Below are positions 24,755 to 35,500 of a stretch of 64,000 nt of DNA, one piece after another. The notes beneath the pieces are model-generated. The model was not told the DNA's origin. It was given only the letters and a program-made list of their open reading frames with translations, and ran no database searches. Each line of letters opens with the position of its first letter. The first letter of the stretch is position 1. Both the position numbers and the translations under genes were made by a program. The stretch lies in assembly GCF_037622515.1 (NCBI RefSeq), contig NZ_JBBJCN010000001.1, positions 930,001 to 994,000 of the forward strand, given 5' to 3'. Source of the DNA: Paradesertivirga superstes (GTDB lineage: Bacteria; Bacteroidota; Bacteroidia; Sphingobacteriales; Sphingobacteriaceae).

Positions 24755-26989
24755 TTACGGTATTTCTATTAATTCTAAAACAACACTGGTACGGCTTGCA
24801 TTTACCTGGGGATTAAAACCGATGGTCATCAAGAATTCACCAGAAAAAACAAGGTTTGTTGCAAGGGCTGATTGCGTGCCGGGATACAGGTTAATTTCCC
24901 TGACCGTATATTTTTTTTGGGGGTCTAATCCTTTAAAACGAACCGGGGTTAATGAACCTTTACCAAAGCGGCTACTGGTAAAGTAAGAAAATATAATTGC
25001 CCGATTCTTGGTTTCATTTACAAACATTAAAGAAGCAAAGGGGTTTTCGCGTGGATTTACTAAACGAAACAGATCACCATGCCAAACCAGATCACTAAAT
25101 GAGTGATAATTTGCAACGGATTGCTGACTAAATTTCAGATCGTTTTCGTCAAGGTTACTGACAACAATATCGTAACCCATCTTTCCCATCATGGCTACAT
25201 CCGTACGAAATTTGAGTGCTTGCTTGCCCCAATCTGTAATATGGTTACAAGTTGCTATAGCAGGGAAAAAATAAGAATACTCCCATTGGATAAAAATACG
25301 TTCTAACGGATCTGTGTTATCACTTGGCCAGAATTCAGAAAAATACTTTAAAGCCTCATAATCAACACGGCCGCCACCACCAGAACAAAGCATCATAGGT
25401 ACTTTGGGATATTTGTCCCTTATTCTTTCTAAAACTTTATATAATCCCTTTACATAATCAACATACAATTGAGATTGTAGTTGACCTGTTTTTTTAAGAT
25501 AATCTGAATATGCATTAAAAATTACCGCATTACAATCCCATTTTACAAAAGCGACTTCCGGGTTTTGAGTAAAAATATTATCTAAAACCCCATATACAAA
25601 ATCCTGTACTTTAGGATTGCTCAGGTCTAAAACCAACTGATTGCGGAAATAATGTTCCGGACGATTGGGCTGCTTAATTACCCAGTCGGGATGTTTCTCA
25701 TACAATTCGCTCTTCGGATTCACCATTTCCGGCTCCACCCAAATACCAAACTTAACCCCCGCATTTTTAGCTTCTTTAACCAGATACCCAATACCATGAG
25801 GAAGTTTTTTAACATTTTCCTGCCAATCACCTAAACCAGCACGATCGTCATTTCGAGGATATTTATTTGCAAACCATCCATCGTCCAATAAAAACAAATC
25901 CACACCCAACTTTTTACCATCCGCAAAAAGTTCTTTTAATTTAACTTCATCAAAATCAAAAAAGGTAGCTTCCCAATTATTAAGTAAGGTTAACCTGGAA
26001 CTTTCACCGTCAAGCAGACGGTATTTTCTGGCCCAGTTGTGGAGGTTTCTGCTGGCTTCACCTTTACCATGTTCTGAATAGGTATTAATAAATGAAGGCG
26101 TTTTAAATTCTTTACCAGGCAATAATGCATATTCTGAAGCATGGGAATTTACACCCGCGATTAAACGCAGGTTATGGTAGGAATCAACCTCAAAATCAAT
26201 CTGGAAATTTCCGGACCATGCCAGGGTTCCTAACATTACTTTACCATCATCTTCGGTTGATGGTTTATCAAAAGAGACCATAAATGATGGTGGCTCAAAA
26301 AGATTTGCCCGCGTACCCAATTTTGAATCCAGCACTTTAATACCAGCGGTAAGTTTTGTTTCTTCGGGATTCATTTCCTTTGCCCATCCGCCGTGGTAAT
26401 GTGTCAGATAATAATCATCTGCAATGAAATACAAATTAGCAGATGCGTATTTATTCAAAGTAATGGAACCCTTCTGCATGTTTTTTATCACGCTCCATTG
26501 CTCTATAACATTCTCTTTAAAATACGTTTTATAGAAAAGTGTCACCTGAACAGCATAAGTGGGATCTTTCAAGATAATACTTGCCAGGCTTACATTATCG
26601 TCTTGCTTTGTAATTTGATGACTTACGTATTTCAACTCCAATGAGTTATTTCCATCAGCATGGGTAACTCGAATTGCCGGTTCAACCAAATTCCATGATC
26701 CGCTTGGGGTGTAAACTGAATTGTATATACCGGCATTATCTTCTATTTGCTTGTTTTGAGGCGGGATGGATGCGTATTCCGTTTGTTGACTTAATCGTCT
26801 CCCAAAATAAATAATGCCCAGGCGATTGTCTTTATCCGTTTTAAGAACCAGGGCATTTTGCTGGGTTTCTATCGGAATTACACTATTGTTTTGAGCAAAT
26901 AAGCCCGAAAATAGTATAGCAAATAATGCGGTTATCAGGGTCTTTTTATTCCTTGAAGAAGAATAAAAATTTGGGGAGGTTTCTGTCAT
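24755..26989 (-). CDS. Alpha-galactosidase, glycoside hydrolase family 36
   Basis: A 744-residue retaining alpha-galactosidase that releases terminal alpha-1,6-galactose, for example from raffinose, stachyose or melibiose. A signal peptide (about 14-33, ends GLFAQ) exports it. An N-terminal beta-sandwich precedes a TIM barrel with LLDDGWF (368-373), the nucleophile Asp485 in KWDCN and the acid/base Asp557 in SDNTDP. It is the last gene of the fructan PUL operon, 79 bases after a GH32 gene. That context suggests action on raffinose-family sugars, whose core is sucrose. Confidence 0.93.
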   Translation of the reverse strand: MTETSPNFYSSSRNKKTLITALFAILFSGLFAQNNSVIPIETQQNALVLKTDKDNRLGIIYFGRRLSQQTEYASIPPQNKQIEDNAGIYNSVYTPSGSWNLVEPAIRVTHADGNNSLELKYVSHQITKQDDNVSLASIILKDPTYAVQVTLFYKTYFKENVIEQWSVIKNMQKGSITLNKYASANLYFIADDYYLTHYHGGWAKEMNPEETKLTAGIKVLDSKLGTRANLFEPPSFMVSFDKPSTEDDGKVMLGTLAWSGNFQIDFEVDSYHNLRLIAGVNSHASEYALLPGKEFKTPSFINTYSEHGKGEASRNLHNWARKYRLLDGESSRLTLLNNWEATFFDFDEVKLKELFADGKKLGVDLFLLDDGWFANKYPRNDDRAGLGDWQENVKKLPHGIGYLVKEAKNAGVKFGIWVEPEMVNPKSELYEKHPDWVIKQPNRPEHYFRNQLVLDLSNPKVQDFVYGVLDNIFTQNPEVAFVKWDCNAVIFNAYSDYLKKTGQLQSQLYVDYVKGLYKVLERIRDKYPKVPMMLCSGGGGRVDYEALKYFSEFWPSDNTDPLERIFIQWEYSYFFPAIATCNHITDWGKQALKFRTDVAMMGKMGYDIVVSNLDENDLKFSQQSVANYHSFSDLVWHGDLFRLVNPRENPFASLMFVNETKNRAIIFSYFTSSRFGKGSLTPVRFKGLDPQKKYTVREINLYPGTQSALATNLVFSGEFLMTIGFNPQVNASRTSVVLELIEIP

Positions 26990-27068
26990 TTTTATTGATT
27001 AGGTTATGAATTATCATTTCAAATGGCTTGGCTTAATAACTAATAATGACACCTGAGCCTGGATTTGA

Positions 27069-28592
27069 TCATTTCCAAATTCTGTTCATTACAGAATAAT
27101 TTAATTTGTTAATAAAAAAGCTGTCAGTTGATTTTATCTGGATTTGATTTAACGGCTTAGTTGGGAAAAATATTCCTGTCATCGCTGTCAGTCCGTCATC
27201 AGCAAATAATTCTACCGATGCTGCATCCACTATCAGAGTTAAATCAGCTTTTTCAGAATCAGACAATCGGGGACCCAAATATTTTTTTGCGAAACCCTTC
27301 TCAAAATCATTCTTTCCGGATTTAGTACGATCAATATAATATTGGTTCGTTTTTTTGTCGTAACCTATACTAAGTTCTTCGCCTATATCATTTGAAAGTA
27401 CGATAGAAAAACTTTTCAATTGTTCCGCAGAAAGTTTGATTTGGTATTGACTATCCGAACTCTTCAGCTTTTGCGATAAATTAAATCCTCCCTGAACTTC
27501 TATATTTTCAAAAGAAACATCGTTCGACTTAATTGTATTAAGCTCTTTAACAGGCTGGGAAGTAAGGAAATAATCCTGACCTGATTTTTTGAGATTTAAC
27601 TCTCTGGGTACCGTCATCGCACTTCTCCATCTATCTGTAGGAACCACATTTGCATATTGCCAGTTACTCATCCAACCAAGAAATATTTTCCTCTCTCCGG
27701 TGTTTGACCAGGTCACTCCGGCATAATTATCCGTACCATAATCTACCCATTTGGTAGCTGTATTAAAAGGAGTAAATTTTACACCATCAAAATTGCCAAC
27801 AAAATATTGTGTGGCAGAACCCCCATTCGGGCCACCGGGATTGATACTAACCAGTAATACCCATGCGGTTTTTCCATCAATTTGCAAAGGGAAAAGATCC
27901 GGGCACTCCCAAACACCACCATGCCCGCCAACTTCTTGCCCAAACTCACTTTCTTTCTTCCAATCTTTCAAATTAGCAGATGAATAAAAGCTTATCCGGT
28001 CTTTGGTTGCCAGGGTCATAATCCATCTTTTCGAAGGTGCATACCAGCTAACTTTAGGGTCTCTGAAATCAGTTATTCCGGGATTTTTTAAAGCCGGGTT
28101 ACCTGTGTACTTTGTCCACGTTGCTCCGTTATCTAAACTATAGGCCAGGCTTTGATTCTGATAATTGCTTGTTCCTGCTTTTTCTCCTTTCGGGTCATGA
28201 TGAGTAAATATGGCTACCAATGGAACCTTACCATCTTTGCCAAGTCCGCTGGTATTATTGGAATCTACTACTGCACTTCCAGAGAATATATATCCTAAAC
28301 TATCCGGATAAAGTGCAATAGGCTGCTCATCCCAATGAACAAGATCTTTACTTGTGGCATGCCCCCAATGCATAGGCCCCCAAACAGTACTATCTGGATA
28401 ATACTGAAAGAACAAATGATAAATACCCTCATGATAAACCATCCCGTTAGGATCATTCATCCATTTTTCTTTAGGGGAAAAATGGAATTGTGGGCGATTT
28501 TTCTCTAAATAGGATGTCTGTGTTGCTTTCTCAGCTGTGTTACAGCCCGATATAAGCGCTGCAAGTACAATAATTACAGTAAATGTTTTCAT
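27069..28592 (-). CDS. Glycoside hydrolase family 32 lipoprotein (levanase/inulinase/invertase)
   Basis: A 507-residue fructan-cleaving enzyme. The signal peptide ends in a lipobox (LISGC, Cys17), so it is a lipoprotein. All three GH32 catalytic motifs are intact: WMNDPNG with nucleophile Asp47, RDP (177-179, transition-state stabiliser) and ECPD with acid/base Glu229. A five-bladed propeller is followed by the C-terminal beta-sandwich from about 350. Exo or endo action and preference for levan or inulin cannot be decided by eye. It is the penultimate gene of the PUL operon. Confidence 0.94.
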   Translation of the reverse strand: MKTFTVIIVLAALISGCNTAEKATQTSYLEKNRPQFHFSPKEKWMNDPNGMVYHEGIYHLFFQYYPDSTVWGPMHWGHATSKDLVHWDEQPIALYPDSLGYIFSGSAVVDSNNTSGLGKDGKVPLVAIFTHHDPKGEKAGTSNYQNQSLAYSLDNGATWTKYTGNPALKNPGITDFRDPKVSWYAPSKRWIMTLATKDRISFYSSANLKDWKKESEFGQEVGGHGGVWECPDLFPLQIDGKTAWVLLVSINPGGPNGGSATQYFVGNFDGVKFTPFNTATKWVDYGTDNYAGVTWSNTGERKIFLGWMSNWQYANVVPTDRWRSAMTVPRELNLKKSGQDYFLTSQPVKELNTIKSNDVSFENIEVQGGFNLSQKLKSSDSQYQIKLSAEQLKSFSIVLSNDIGEELSIGYDKKTNQYYIDRTKSGKNDFEKGFAKKYLGPRLSDSEKADLTLIVDAASVELFADDGLTAMTGIFFPTKPLNQIQIKSTDSFFINKLNYSVMNRIWK

Positions 28593-28685
28593 ATCAAAAA
28601 TAAAAATTAGTTAATTAAATATTTTTATAAACTTTAGACGCAATCACCTTCTAGGGGCCATCCCTTTACCATATTATAAATATTC

Positions 28686-29177
28686 CTACTTTATACTCTT
28701 AACCTTTGCAATTATGTTCAACATGTTTTTCTCGTCCTGTTCATACATTTCAAGCTTTTTATACCGATTATATAAAAAAACAGACGGATATTTCAGTGGC
28801 TGAAATTTGGGTATGAATTCATACTTGAGGTCTTGCAGAATCAGTACATTGTTTTTGTTTAAAAAGGCCGGACCGTAGCTATTCACAAACTTTATAACGG
28901 CATCTTTACGATCTAAGGTAATTAGGAAAACTGAAATGCCTTTAAGCTCCGGATAATGTTTTGACAGAAGCGCCATGGTTACCTTGCAATGAGAGCAGGT
29001 TACATCAAAAAAGCTAAAAAGAGAGGGTTTTCCCAACGGGATTTGTTTAGTTGAAAAGGGGGTGCCGTCTAGTTTGAAAAAGGTAAAGTCTGGCACTACC
29101 GACGCAGGCGTTTGAGACATTACAGATCTTGTAATGCAAATTATTAACCACACAATTAAGAAGCACCGCCTTTTCAT
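28686..29177 (-). CDS. Secreted thioredoxin-like (TlpA/peroxiredoxin-fold) protein
   Basis: A 163-residue exported protein: signal peptide about 1-21, then a thioredoxin fold with a Cys-Ser-His-Cys motif (Cys61-Cys64 in FFDVTCSHCKVTM) and a cis-Pro segment near KYPSVFLY. It resembles TlpA/ResA-type thiol-disulfide proteins and likely acts in the periplasm. It lies between the two GH32 genes with gaps of 27 and 93 bases, inside the operon. A role in keeping a PUL protein correctly reduced or folded is a guess. No other redox gene is close. Confidence 0.8.
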   Translation of the reverse strand: MKRRCFLIVWLIICITRSVMSQTPASVVPDFTFFKLDGTPFSTKQIPLGKPSLFSFFDVTCSHCKVTMALLSKHYPELKGISVFLITLDRKDAVIKFVNSYGPAFLNKNNVLILQDLKYEFIPKFQPLKYPSVFLYNRYKKLEMYEQDEKNMLNIIAKVKSIK

Positions 29178-29204
29178 TTTAAGCTTATTTAATTTATAAA
29201 TCCC

Positions 29205-30635
29205 TTACCATATTTTAGAGATTTCATGGAATTCCATTGAAACCAATTTTACGTTACCGTCTGTAAATAATGAGATATCGTTGTTGTCTGGTGAAAAAGC
29301 AAATTGTTCTGAGTAAGAATAGACGCCTTGATTTGCAAATACCTCAAGCTGCCCCCAATCTACCAAAATCCTCATTTTAATTTTATTTGATGCATCTGGC
29401 TTCAAATGCTCATCCAGTAAAATCTGGCTTTTTACCTGGTAAGCGATTGTTTTATTTGAAACCTTGAACCCAAACTTTGTAGCCGTGATATTTGTCAGAT
29501 CAAACTCTGCAATTATTTCAAATTGCTTAGACTTGGTATCAGATAAAAGATTGCTTCCGGGATCAATATCCAGGTTCTCCCATTTTTTTTCTTTTGTATA
29601 TAAAGATGATATTTCCTTTATTGGATTACGGGTTAAGCGTATTTGATCTTCATAAGTTACTAAGCTCAGAGAAACAGGGAAAGTTGCATTCCTTTTCCAT
29701 TTAGTTTCACCAAGGCCCCCATTCCAATGATCCATCCAGGCTAATTGTATGATTCGTTGATCATTATTTGGAAGACTTCCGGCAGCAAAGGATTGAGCAG
29801 CATAGAAATCATTTCCAAGTGTCATTACCTGAGTCTTTTGCCCTTCTTCCGGTTTAAATTTCACTCCATCAAACTGGCCAACCAGATACGAGCCATTCGC
29901 ATCCATTAAAACCCATTTCATATTCTTTTTATCACCATCAAGAGGCAGTTCAAAAAAATCAGGACACTCAAAACCGAATTTAATATTGCTCAGCTGGGTC
30001 CACTTTATCAGGTCGGGTGAGCCATAAAATGTAGTTCCGTTTTCATAGATAGCCATTATCCATTTCCCGCTTGGCTTGTGAAAAATCACACGCGGATCTC
30101 TGGGATCTGCACTTTTCGTTATGTTAGCTACGGGATTTTTCTTGTAATCATGCCAGGTTTGTCCAGAGTCCACCGACCAGGAGAGGCAAGTTCCTACACC
30201 CGTACCAGTATAAATGGCAACAATTGCTTCTTTTTTTGTACCCGTAATTCGCCTTGACATTTCGCCTGACACCACTACTGCGCTTCCTGAAAAAACTTCG
30301 TTTCCGGAAACATTTCTTACCGCCTCTTTCTGCAGATCTGATTTCTGCGGGATCAAAGCAACCCCTTCATCTTTCCAATGTATTAAATCGGTAGAAGTAG
30401 CGTAACCGCCATGTCTAACAAATTCGCCCCATTGGTATATCATATGATATTTCCCCCCCTGAAAAACCAGGCCATTAATATCATTCATCCATCCAACTTT
30501 TGGACTGAAGTGATACTGACCACGGAAAATCTCGGTGTAATTCACATCATTACTTTTCGGTTTAAATTGTGCAGAGACCGTAAGCTGTGTGCTAATAGCA
30601 ACAGCAAAAATTATATAAAATTTAATTCGTTTCAT
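29205..30635 (-). CDS. Glycoside hydrolase family 32 enzyme with variant WMNDING motif
   Basis: A 476-residue secreted GH32 protein with a signal peptide ending TVSAQ (about 1-23) and no lipobox. The catalytic triad is conserved: Asp52, RDP (179-181) and Glu223 in ECPD. The first motif reads WMNDING instead of the usual WMNDPNG (Pro to Ile at 53). The C-terminal sandwich begins near 330. It is the first hydrolase gene after susD, separated from it by an intra-operon terminator-like hairpin. The second GH32 gene in the operon differs in anchoring and motif, so the two enzymes probably divide the work (endo/exo or different linkages). Confidence 0.92.
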   Translation of the reverse strand: MKRIKFYIIFAVAISTQLTVSAQFKPKSNDVNYTEIFRGQYHFSPKVGWMNDINGLVFQGGKYHMIYQWGEFVRHGGYATSTDLIHWKDEGVALIPQKSDLQKEAVRNVSGNEVFSGSAVVVSGEMSRRITGTKKEAIVAIYTGTGVGTCLSWSVDSGQTWHDYKKNPVANITKSADPRDPRVIFHKPSGKWIMAIYENGTTFYGSPDLIKWTQLSNIKFGFECPDFFELPLDGDKKNMKWVLMDANGSYLVGQFDGVKFKPEEGQKTQVMTLGNDFYAAQSFAAGSLPNNDQRIIQLAWMDHWNGGLGETKWKRNATFPVSLSLVTYEDQIRLTRNPIKEISSLYTKEKKWENLDIDPGSNLLSDTKSKQFEIIAEFDLTNITATKFGFKVSNKTIAYQVKSQILLDEHLKPDASNKIKMRILVDWGQLEVFANQGVYSYSEQFAFSPDNNDISLFTDGNVKLVSMEFHEISKIW

Positions 30636-30720
30636 TGATTAAAGTGATGCTTTGAGGGCAGATACAGGCAGAAATATTGCTAATAATTGGTTTATTACTG
30701 GAATGGTCCGTTTCCTGATT

Positions 30721-30758
30721 AAAAATCGGCATCTAGCTCTATTCTGAGCCGGATGCCG
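30721..30758 (-). terminator. Intra-operon hairpin between susD and the hydrolase genes
   Basis: On the minus strand CGGCATC (30758-30752) pairs with GATGCCG (30733-30727), with an inner GCTC/GAGC pair, followed by ATTTTT. It starts 15 bases after the susD stop. It has the form of a Rho-independent terminator and would lower expression of the downstream hydrolases relative to susCD. Confidence 0.65.
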
Positions 30759-30772
30759 TTAGTCATTATGAA

Positions 30773-32479
30773 TTAATAGCCCGGATTTTGTTTATACAAG
30801 CCGTTTGTAAATGTAATTTCAGATTGCGGGATGGGCAAATACTCGTCTCTTCCTGCTGTAAAAACGGCTGTGGCTAAAAATGGTCTTCTGGATTTTTCAG
30901 TAGCTATATATGCATTTAAGGTTTGTTCAGCTATTCCCCATCTTACCAAATCAAAGAAACGCTCTCCTTCAGTTGCAAATTCTAAACGTCTTTCCCACTG
31001 CAAAGCCATGCGTGCATAGGCCTGCGTCCATCCGGTAGCAGGATAAGGTTTAATATTGTAGTTTGAAGCAAAGGTGCCATCCAGTTTTTTGAGTCTGTTT
31101 GTACTGGCTGCCGCTCTTGTCCTGATTTGATTAATTAAAGGTAAAGCTTTGTCCTGCTGTCCTAATTCAATATAGGCTTCTGCCTGCATTAATAAAACAT
31201 CGTCATACCTGAGTATATCATAATTTTTTGCAGATCCCATAAATGGGCCATTTTTAAAATAAGATGAACTGGATGCCAATTGCTGATTACGCATGGTATG
31301 AAAATTACCGTATACACCCGCATCACGTACCCAGCTGTTACTAAATAACTTTGTGTTATCATATTTGTAAACGTGCCCATCTATTCCTACGGTATGGTCA
31401 AGACGAACATCTACAGTTGCAGTAGCTAAATTTGCAATACTATTATTAAATGTTGTAAAATTAGGAAGCCCGTTTGCATCAGTGGTAAAGGCATTCACCA
31501 GGTTTTGACTCGAAGCATGAAAACCGCAGCAACCATATTGCGGCGCACCGTGTGGGTAATTCAATCCGTCTTCATAATTCAGCCTGCCTGCGGTTGTACC
31601 GTCATTTATTGTGAACTGAATGGCAAAAATAGATTCAGGTCCGTTTTCAGTTTCCGGCAAGAAATTATCGGCAATATCGCCGCTCAAAGAATATTTTTTA
31701 GAAGAAATTACAGCCTCGGTTAAAGTAACTACTTCCTGCAATCTTGCCTGATCAATACTGATTACTTTATTTAAATTATCCTGTTTGTATGCCTGAAACA
31801 ATCTTAATTTAGCCAAATACGCCTGTGCAGTTAATTTATTCGCGCGGCCGAGTTCAGCCTGCGATGGAGGTAAATTATCAATTGCAAATTGAAAATCTGC
31901 AGCGATTTTATTCCAGGACTCGTCATTATCTAAAACGTTTGAAACTTTTAATATATCCTCATCCGATGCAGTTTCATCAAAAATTGGAATATTTTTATAG
32001 AGCAGTTTCATGGTAAAATAGCTGTGAGCTCTTAAAAATTTCAATTCTCCTAATCTGACCTTCTTTTGCGGAAAATCTGCTTCCGAAAGCGAGTTTACCG
32101 CCCGAATGGCAACATTTGCTCTCCCAATAGATTTAAATAAATTTTTCCATGTGCGGAAAACATAGGCATCCATTGTTGGCGTAACCAGGTTATAATGTTC
32201 AATGGCATCTATTTCACCAACATCTCCAGTTCCTCCTCCTCCTTTATAAGAATCGTCAGAGCGAACACTTCCATAAACCCATTTACTATAAATGGGCCCG
32301 ATCATATCTCCATTACCGATTGCCGCATAAGCCGACGTTACCAGGCCTTCTATAGCAGCAGGTGAAGTCAGATCTTCTGATGATAATGCCCCGGTTGGTG
32401 TATAATCCAATTGTTTTTGACATGAACCGAAGATTAATAGTCCGGATGTCACTAAAGCGGTTAATAATATATTTTTCAT
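30773..32479 (-). CDS. SusD/RagB family surface glycan-binding lipoprotein (PUL 1)
   Basis: A 568-residue SusD-like protein that forms a lid on the SusC transporter and captures oligosaccharide at the cell surface. A lipoprotein signal ends at FGSC (Cys20). The N-terminal SusD region (about 25-200) has tetratricopeptide-like helices, and the RagB/SusD C-terminal region carries WERRLEFATEGERFFDLVRWG and the ending EYLPIPQSEI...NPGY, typical of the family. It follows susC by 100 bases. Confidence 0.95.
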   Translation of the reverse strand: MKNILLTALVTSGLLIFGSCQKQLDYTPTGALSSEDLTSPAAIEGLVTSAYAAIGNGDMIGPIYSKWVYGSVRSDDSYKGGGGTGDVGEIDAIEHYNLVTPTMDAYVFRTWKNLFKSIGRANVAIRAVNSLSEADFPQKKVRLGELKFLRAHSYFTMKLLYKNIPIFDETASDEDILKVSNVLDNDESWNKIAADFQFAIDNLPPSQAELGRANKLTAQAYLAKLRLFQAYKQDNLNKVISIDQARLQEVVTLTEAVISSKKYSLSGDIADNFLPETENGPESIFAIQFTINDGTTAGRLNYEDGLNYPHGAPQYGCCGFHASSQNLVNAFTTDANGLPNFTTFNNSIANLATATVDVRLDHTVGIDGHVYKYDNTKLFSNSWVRDAGVYGNFHTMRNQQLASSSSYFKNGPFMGSAKNYDILRYDDVLLMQAEAYIELGQQDKALPLINQIRTRAAASTNRLKKLDGTFASNYNIKPYPATGWTQAYARMALQWERRLEFATEGERFFDLVRWGIAEQTLNAYIATEKSRRPFLATAVFTAGRDEYLPIPQSEITFTNGLYKQNPGY

Positions 32480-32579
32480 TGCTTATATTTTTTTAAAGAA
32501 GCTGTTATGAGTTGTATACTTATCTGTACTGTAAGTGGTCAAGGCTCGTTGAGCTTCATTTTATCCTGTTTATTGTTCG

Positions 32580-35500
32580 TTAAAAAGAAGCGTTAACACC
32601 AAACGTAAATGTTCTAGGGATTGGCACAGGCCCTAAATCGATCCTTTCAGGATCCGGGCTTAAATAATCTTTGCTTTTGAAGCGCAGCAGATTCTCGGCC
32701 ATGGCAAAAACACGTAATCTTGAAAAAACAGATTTGGGCTGAATAGTATATCCCAGCTGCACGTTACGCATTTTGAAATAAGAGGTGTTTACAAAGAAAT
32801 AATCAGAAGTACGACCCTCGTTATTATTGTCTTTAAGTGTTAATGCCGGAACATCTGTATCTTTATTTGTGGGCGTCCAGCCATTGAATACGCCTGGACC
32901 CACATTTTCCCGGCTTCTCATCAGGTTGTTAAACACGGTATAAACATCAAACCCGGTTCTGCCGGCAACACCTGAACCAAAAATGGATAAATCAATTTTT
33001 TTGTACTTCATATCGATTCTCAAACCGTATTCTAATTTTGGTAGTGTGGTGCCAATCCAGGTTCTGTCTAAATCATCAATCTTACCATCCGAGTTTATGT
33101 CGACATACCGAATGCGGCCGGGACCTGCACCAATTTGGGTAGGGGCAGCATCTACTTCGGCTTGAGATTGGAAAAGGCCATTGGTTTTGAAACCAAAAAT
33201 GTCGAATTGAGAACGGCCAATAATAGTGTTCACCAGATTGCCAGGATAAGCCGGGCGAACATTTTCAGGTAACTTCGTTATTCTGTCTCTGAAATGAGCA
33301 AAATTAAGTTGCAAATTGTAGGTGAAATCTCCTGTTTTTTCTCCGCGGTAGCCTAATACAAACTCCCAGCCTTTATTACTTTTTGATGCACCATTTACCG
33401 GTTTAGTTTGCCCTTCGCCTAAAGCAGAAGCAACGGGAGGAGTAATTAATATGCCGGTAGTTTTTCTCGTAAAATAATCGAATGAACCGAAAATCTTATT
33501 TTGGAATAAAGCGAAGTCTACTCCTGTGTTGATTTCGTCTGTAGTTTCCCATTTAAGCGAAGGGTTGGCCGCTTGTGTTTGAACAAAACCAGATGGCAAT
33601 ACACCAGTATTTCCGCCTGATAAAGAGTAGGCTGTACCTATATTCATGTATTGCTCCCAAAAGCCGCCTTGAAGCTGTGCCAATGATGTTCCATATCTTG
33701 TATCAAATAATCCAAATCGGGCTAATTCACCAATCTGCTGATTTCCTACACGCCCAGCGCCAACTCTTAGTTTTAATTCAGAGAAAATTTTACTATCCTT
33801 CAAGAATTCTTCCTGGTCTAACCTCCATCCTACGGAAGCAGCCGGAAAAATACCATAGCGATTATCTTCTCCAAAACGCGAAGATCCATCCCGGCGAATT
33901 GTAAAAGCTGCTAAATATTTATCAGAAAAATTGTAATCAACCCGGCCGAACAGGGAAAACAACCGGCTTCCTATTGAACCACCTGAAACTGTTGTGTTGC
34001 CGGTACCAGAACTTAATGTGAAGTACTCTTCAGTTTGAATGGCGAAGCCTTCTTTCTTGGTTGATTGAAACTCGAGATCAGATTTAATATATTCTGTACC
34101 CGCCAGGAATTTAAAATTATTTTTACTGTTCAGATCCCAATTGTAACGTAAAGTATTTGAAAGAGTGATACTTGAAAAATTATTTTGATCAAACAGTAAA
34201 CTATTGGTGGTTCTGTTTAAAGCTCCTTCAGAAAAAGTAGGTGTAATTACTTTATTCTTGAATTTGGAATTATCCAACCCGATATTCGATTTAAAGAATA
34301 AATTCTTAAGAGGTTGAATTTCTGCGAAAACGTTGCCAAATGTATTCAAACGATTTGCATTGTTCCATCTTGCCAAATACTGCATGTGCAGCGGATTATT
34401 TCTATCCGAATAACCGGCTCCCGATTCGCCGGCAAAAGTTATTCCGTCTTTTTGATACACAGGAATTGTAGGTGCTAATGTAACTGCCAGGCTGGTTGTG
34501 CTGGCGCTTCCCAAATCATTGGCTGTTAATGTTTCGTTCGAATTGGCCACACGCATGTTGAGGCCAAAATGAACCTTATCGTTAAAGGCACGGGTTAAAG
34601 CGTTGATGCTACCTCCTAAACGGTCGTATCCTGTGTACCTTAACATTCCGGTATTCTCCAAATATCCCAGGTTGATTTCTAAAGAGGAATTTTTATTGCC
34701 CGTGGATGCTGTTAAACTATTGTTTGTTACAAATCCTGTTTTATACATTACATCCTGCCAATCTGTATCGCCGGCAGGTGTATTTGGGTCACCGCCCACA
34801 AATGGCTTAACCGTTACCTGGTTTAGTACCGGGTTGCTAAAGTTTTTATTCCATTCGAAATTGTAAATTTCACCATATCCAGCTGCAGGGTCTTGTCCAT
34901 CATTAACAGAAGCTTGCCATAATGCTTTCCCTCTGTCTACTGCGTTCAGCATTTTAAATCGCATTGATTTTTCGGATTGAGAGGATACACTACTGTTAAA
35001 TTGGAAGTTGACTTTACCTTCTGTATTGCCCCCATTTTTTGTAGTAACGATAATGACGCCGTTGGATGCCCGCGCCCCATAAATAGATGCCGCAGAAGCA
35101 TCTTTCAGAACCTGAATGGATGAAATGTTTGCAGGATCCATATTTTGGAATATCTCGGGCCTGGTGGTAGGAATCCCGTCGATAACATACAATGGATCGG
35201 TGTTGCCCAGTGTATTGGCGCCGCGTATAAGTATCTTGCTACTAGCTCCGTTTGGCGAACCATCCTTTTCAATATACAAACCAGCTACACGGCCTTGCAA
35301 AGCCTGCATGGTATTGCCCGAGGTATTATTTTTGACCGGAGCTAAATCTACTACGGCAACCGCACCCGTTAAATCCTGTTTACGCTGCGTTGAATAGCCT
35401 GTTACAACTACAGATTCAAGTAATTTTGTAGAGCCTACCATTTCAAGGGTTAATACACTCTCGTTTTCTTTGATGTTTCTGATTAATGTTTCATATCCTA

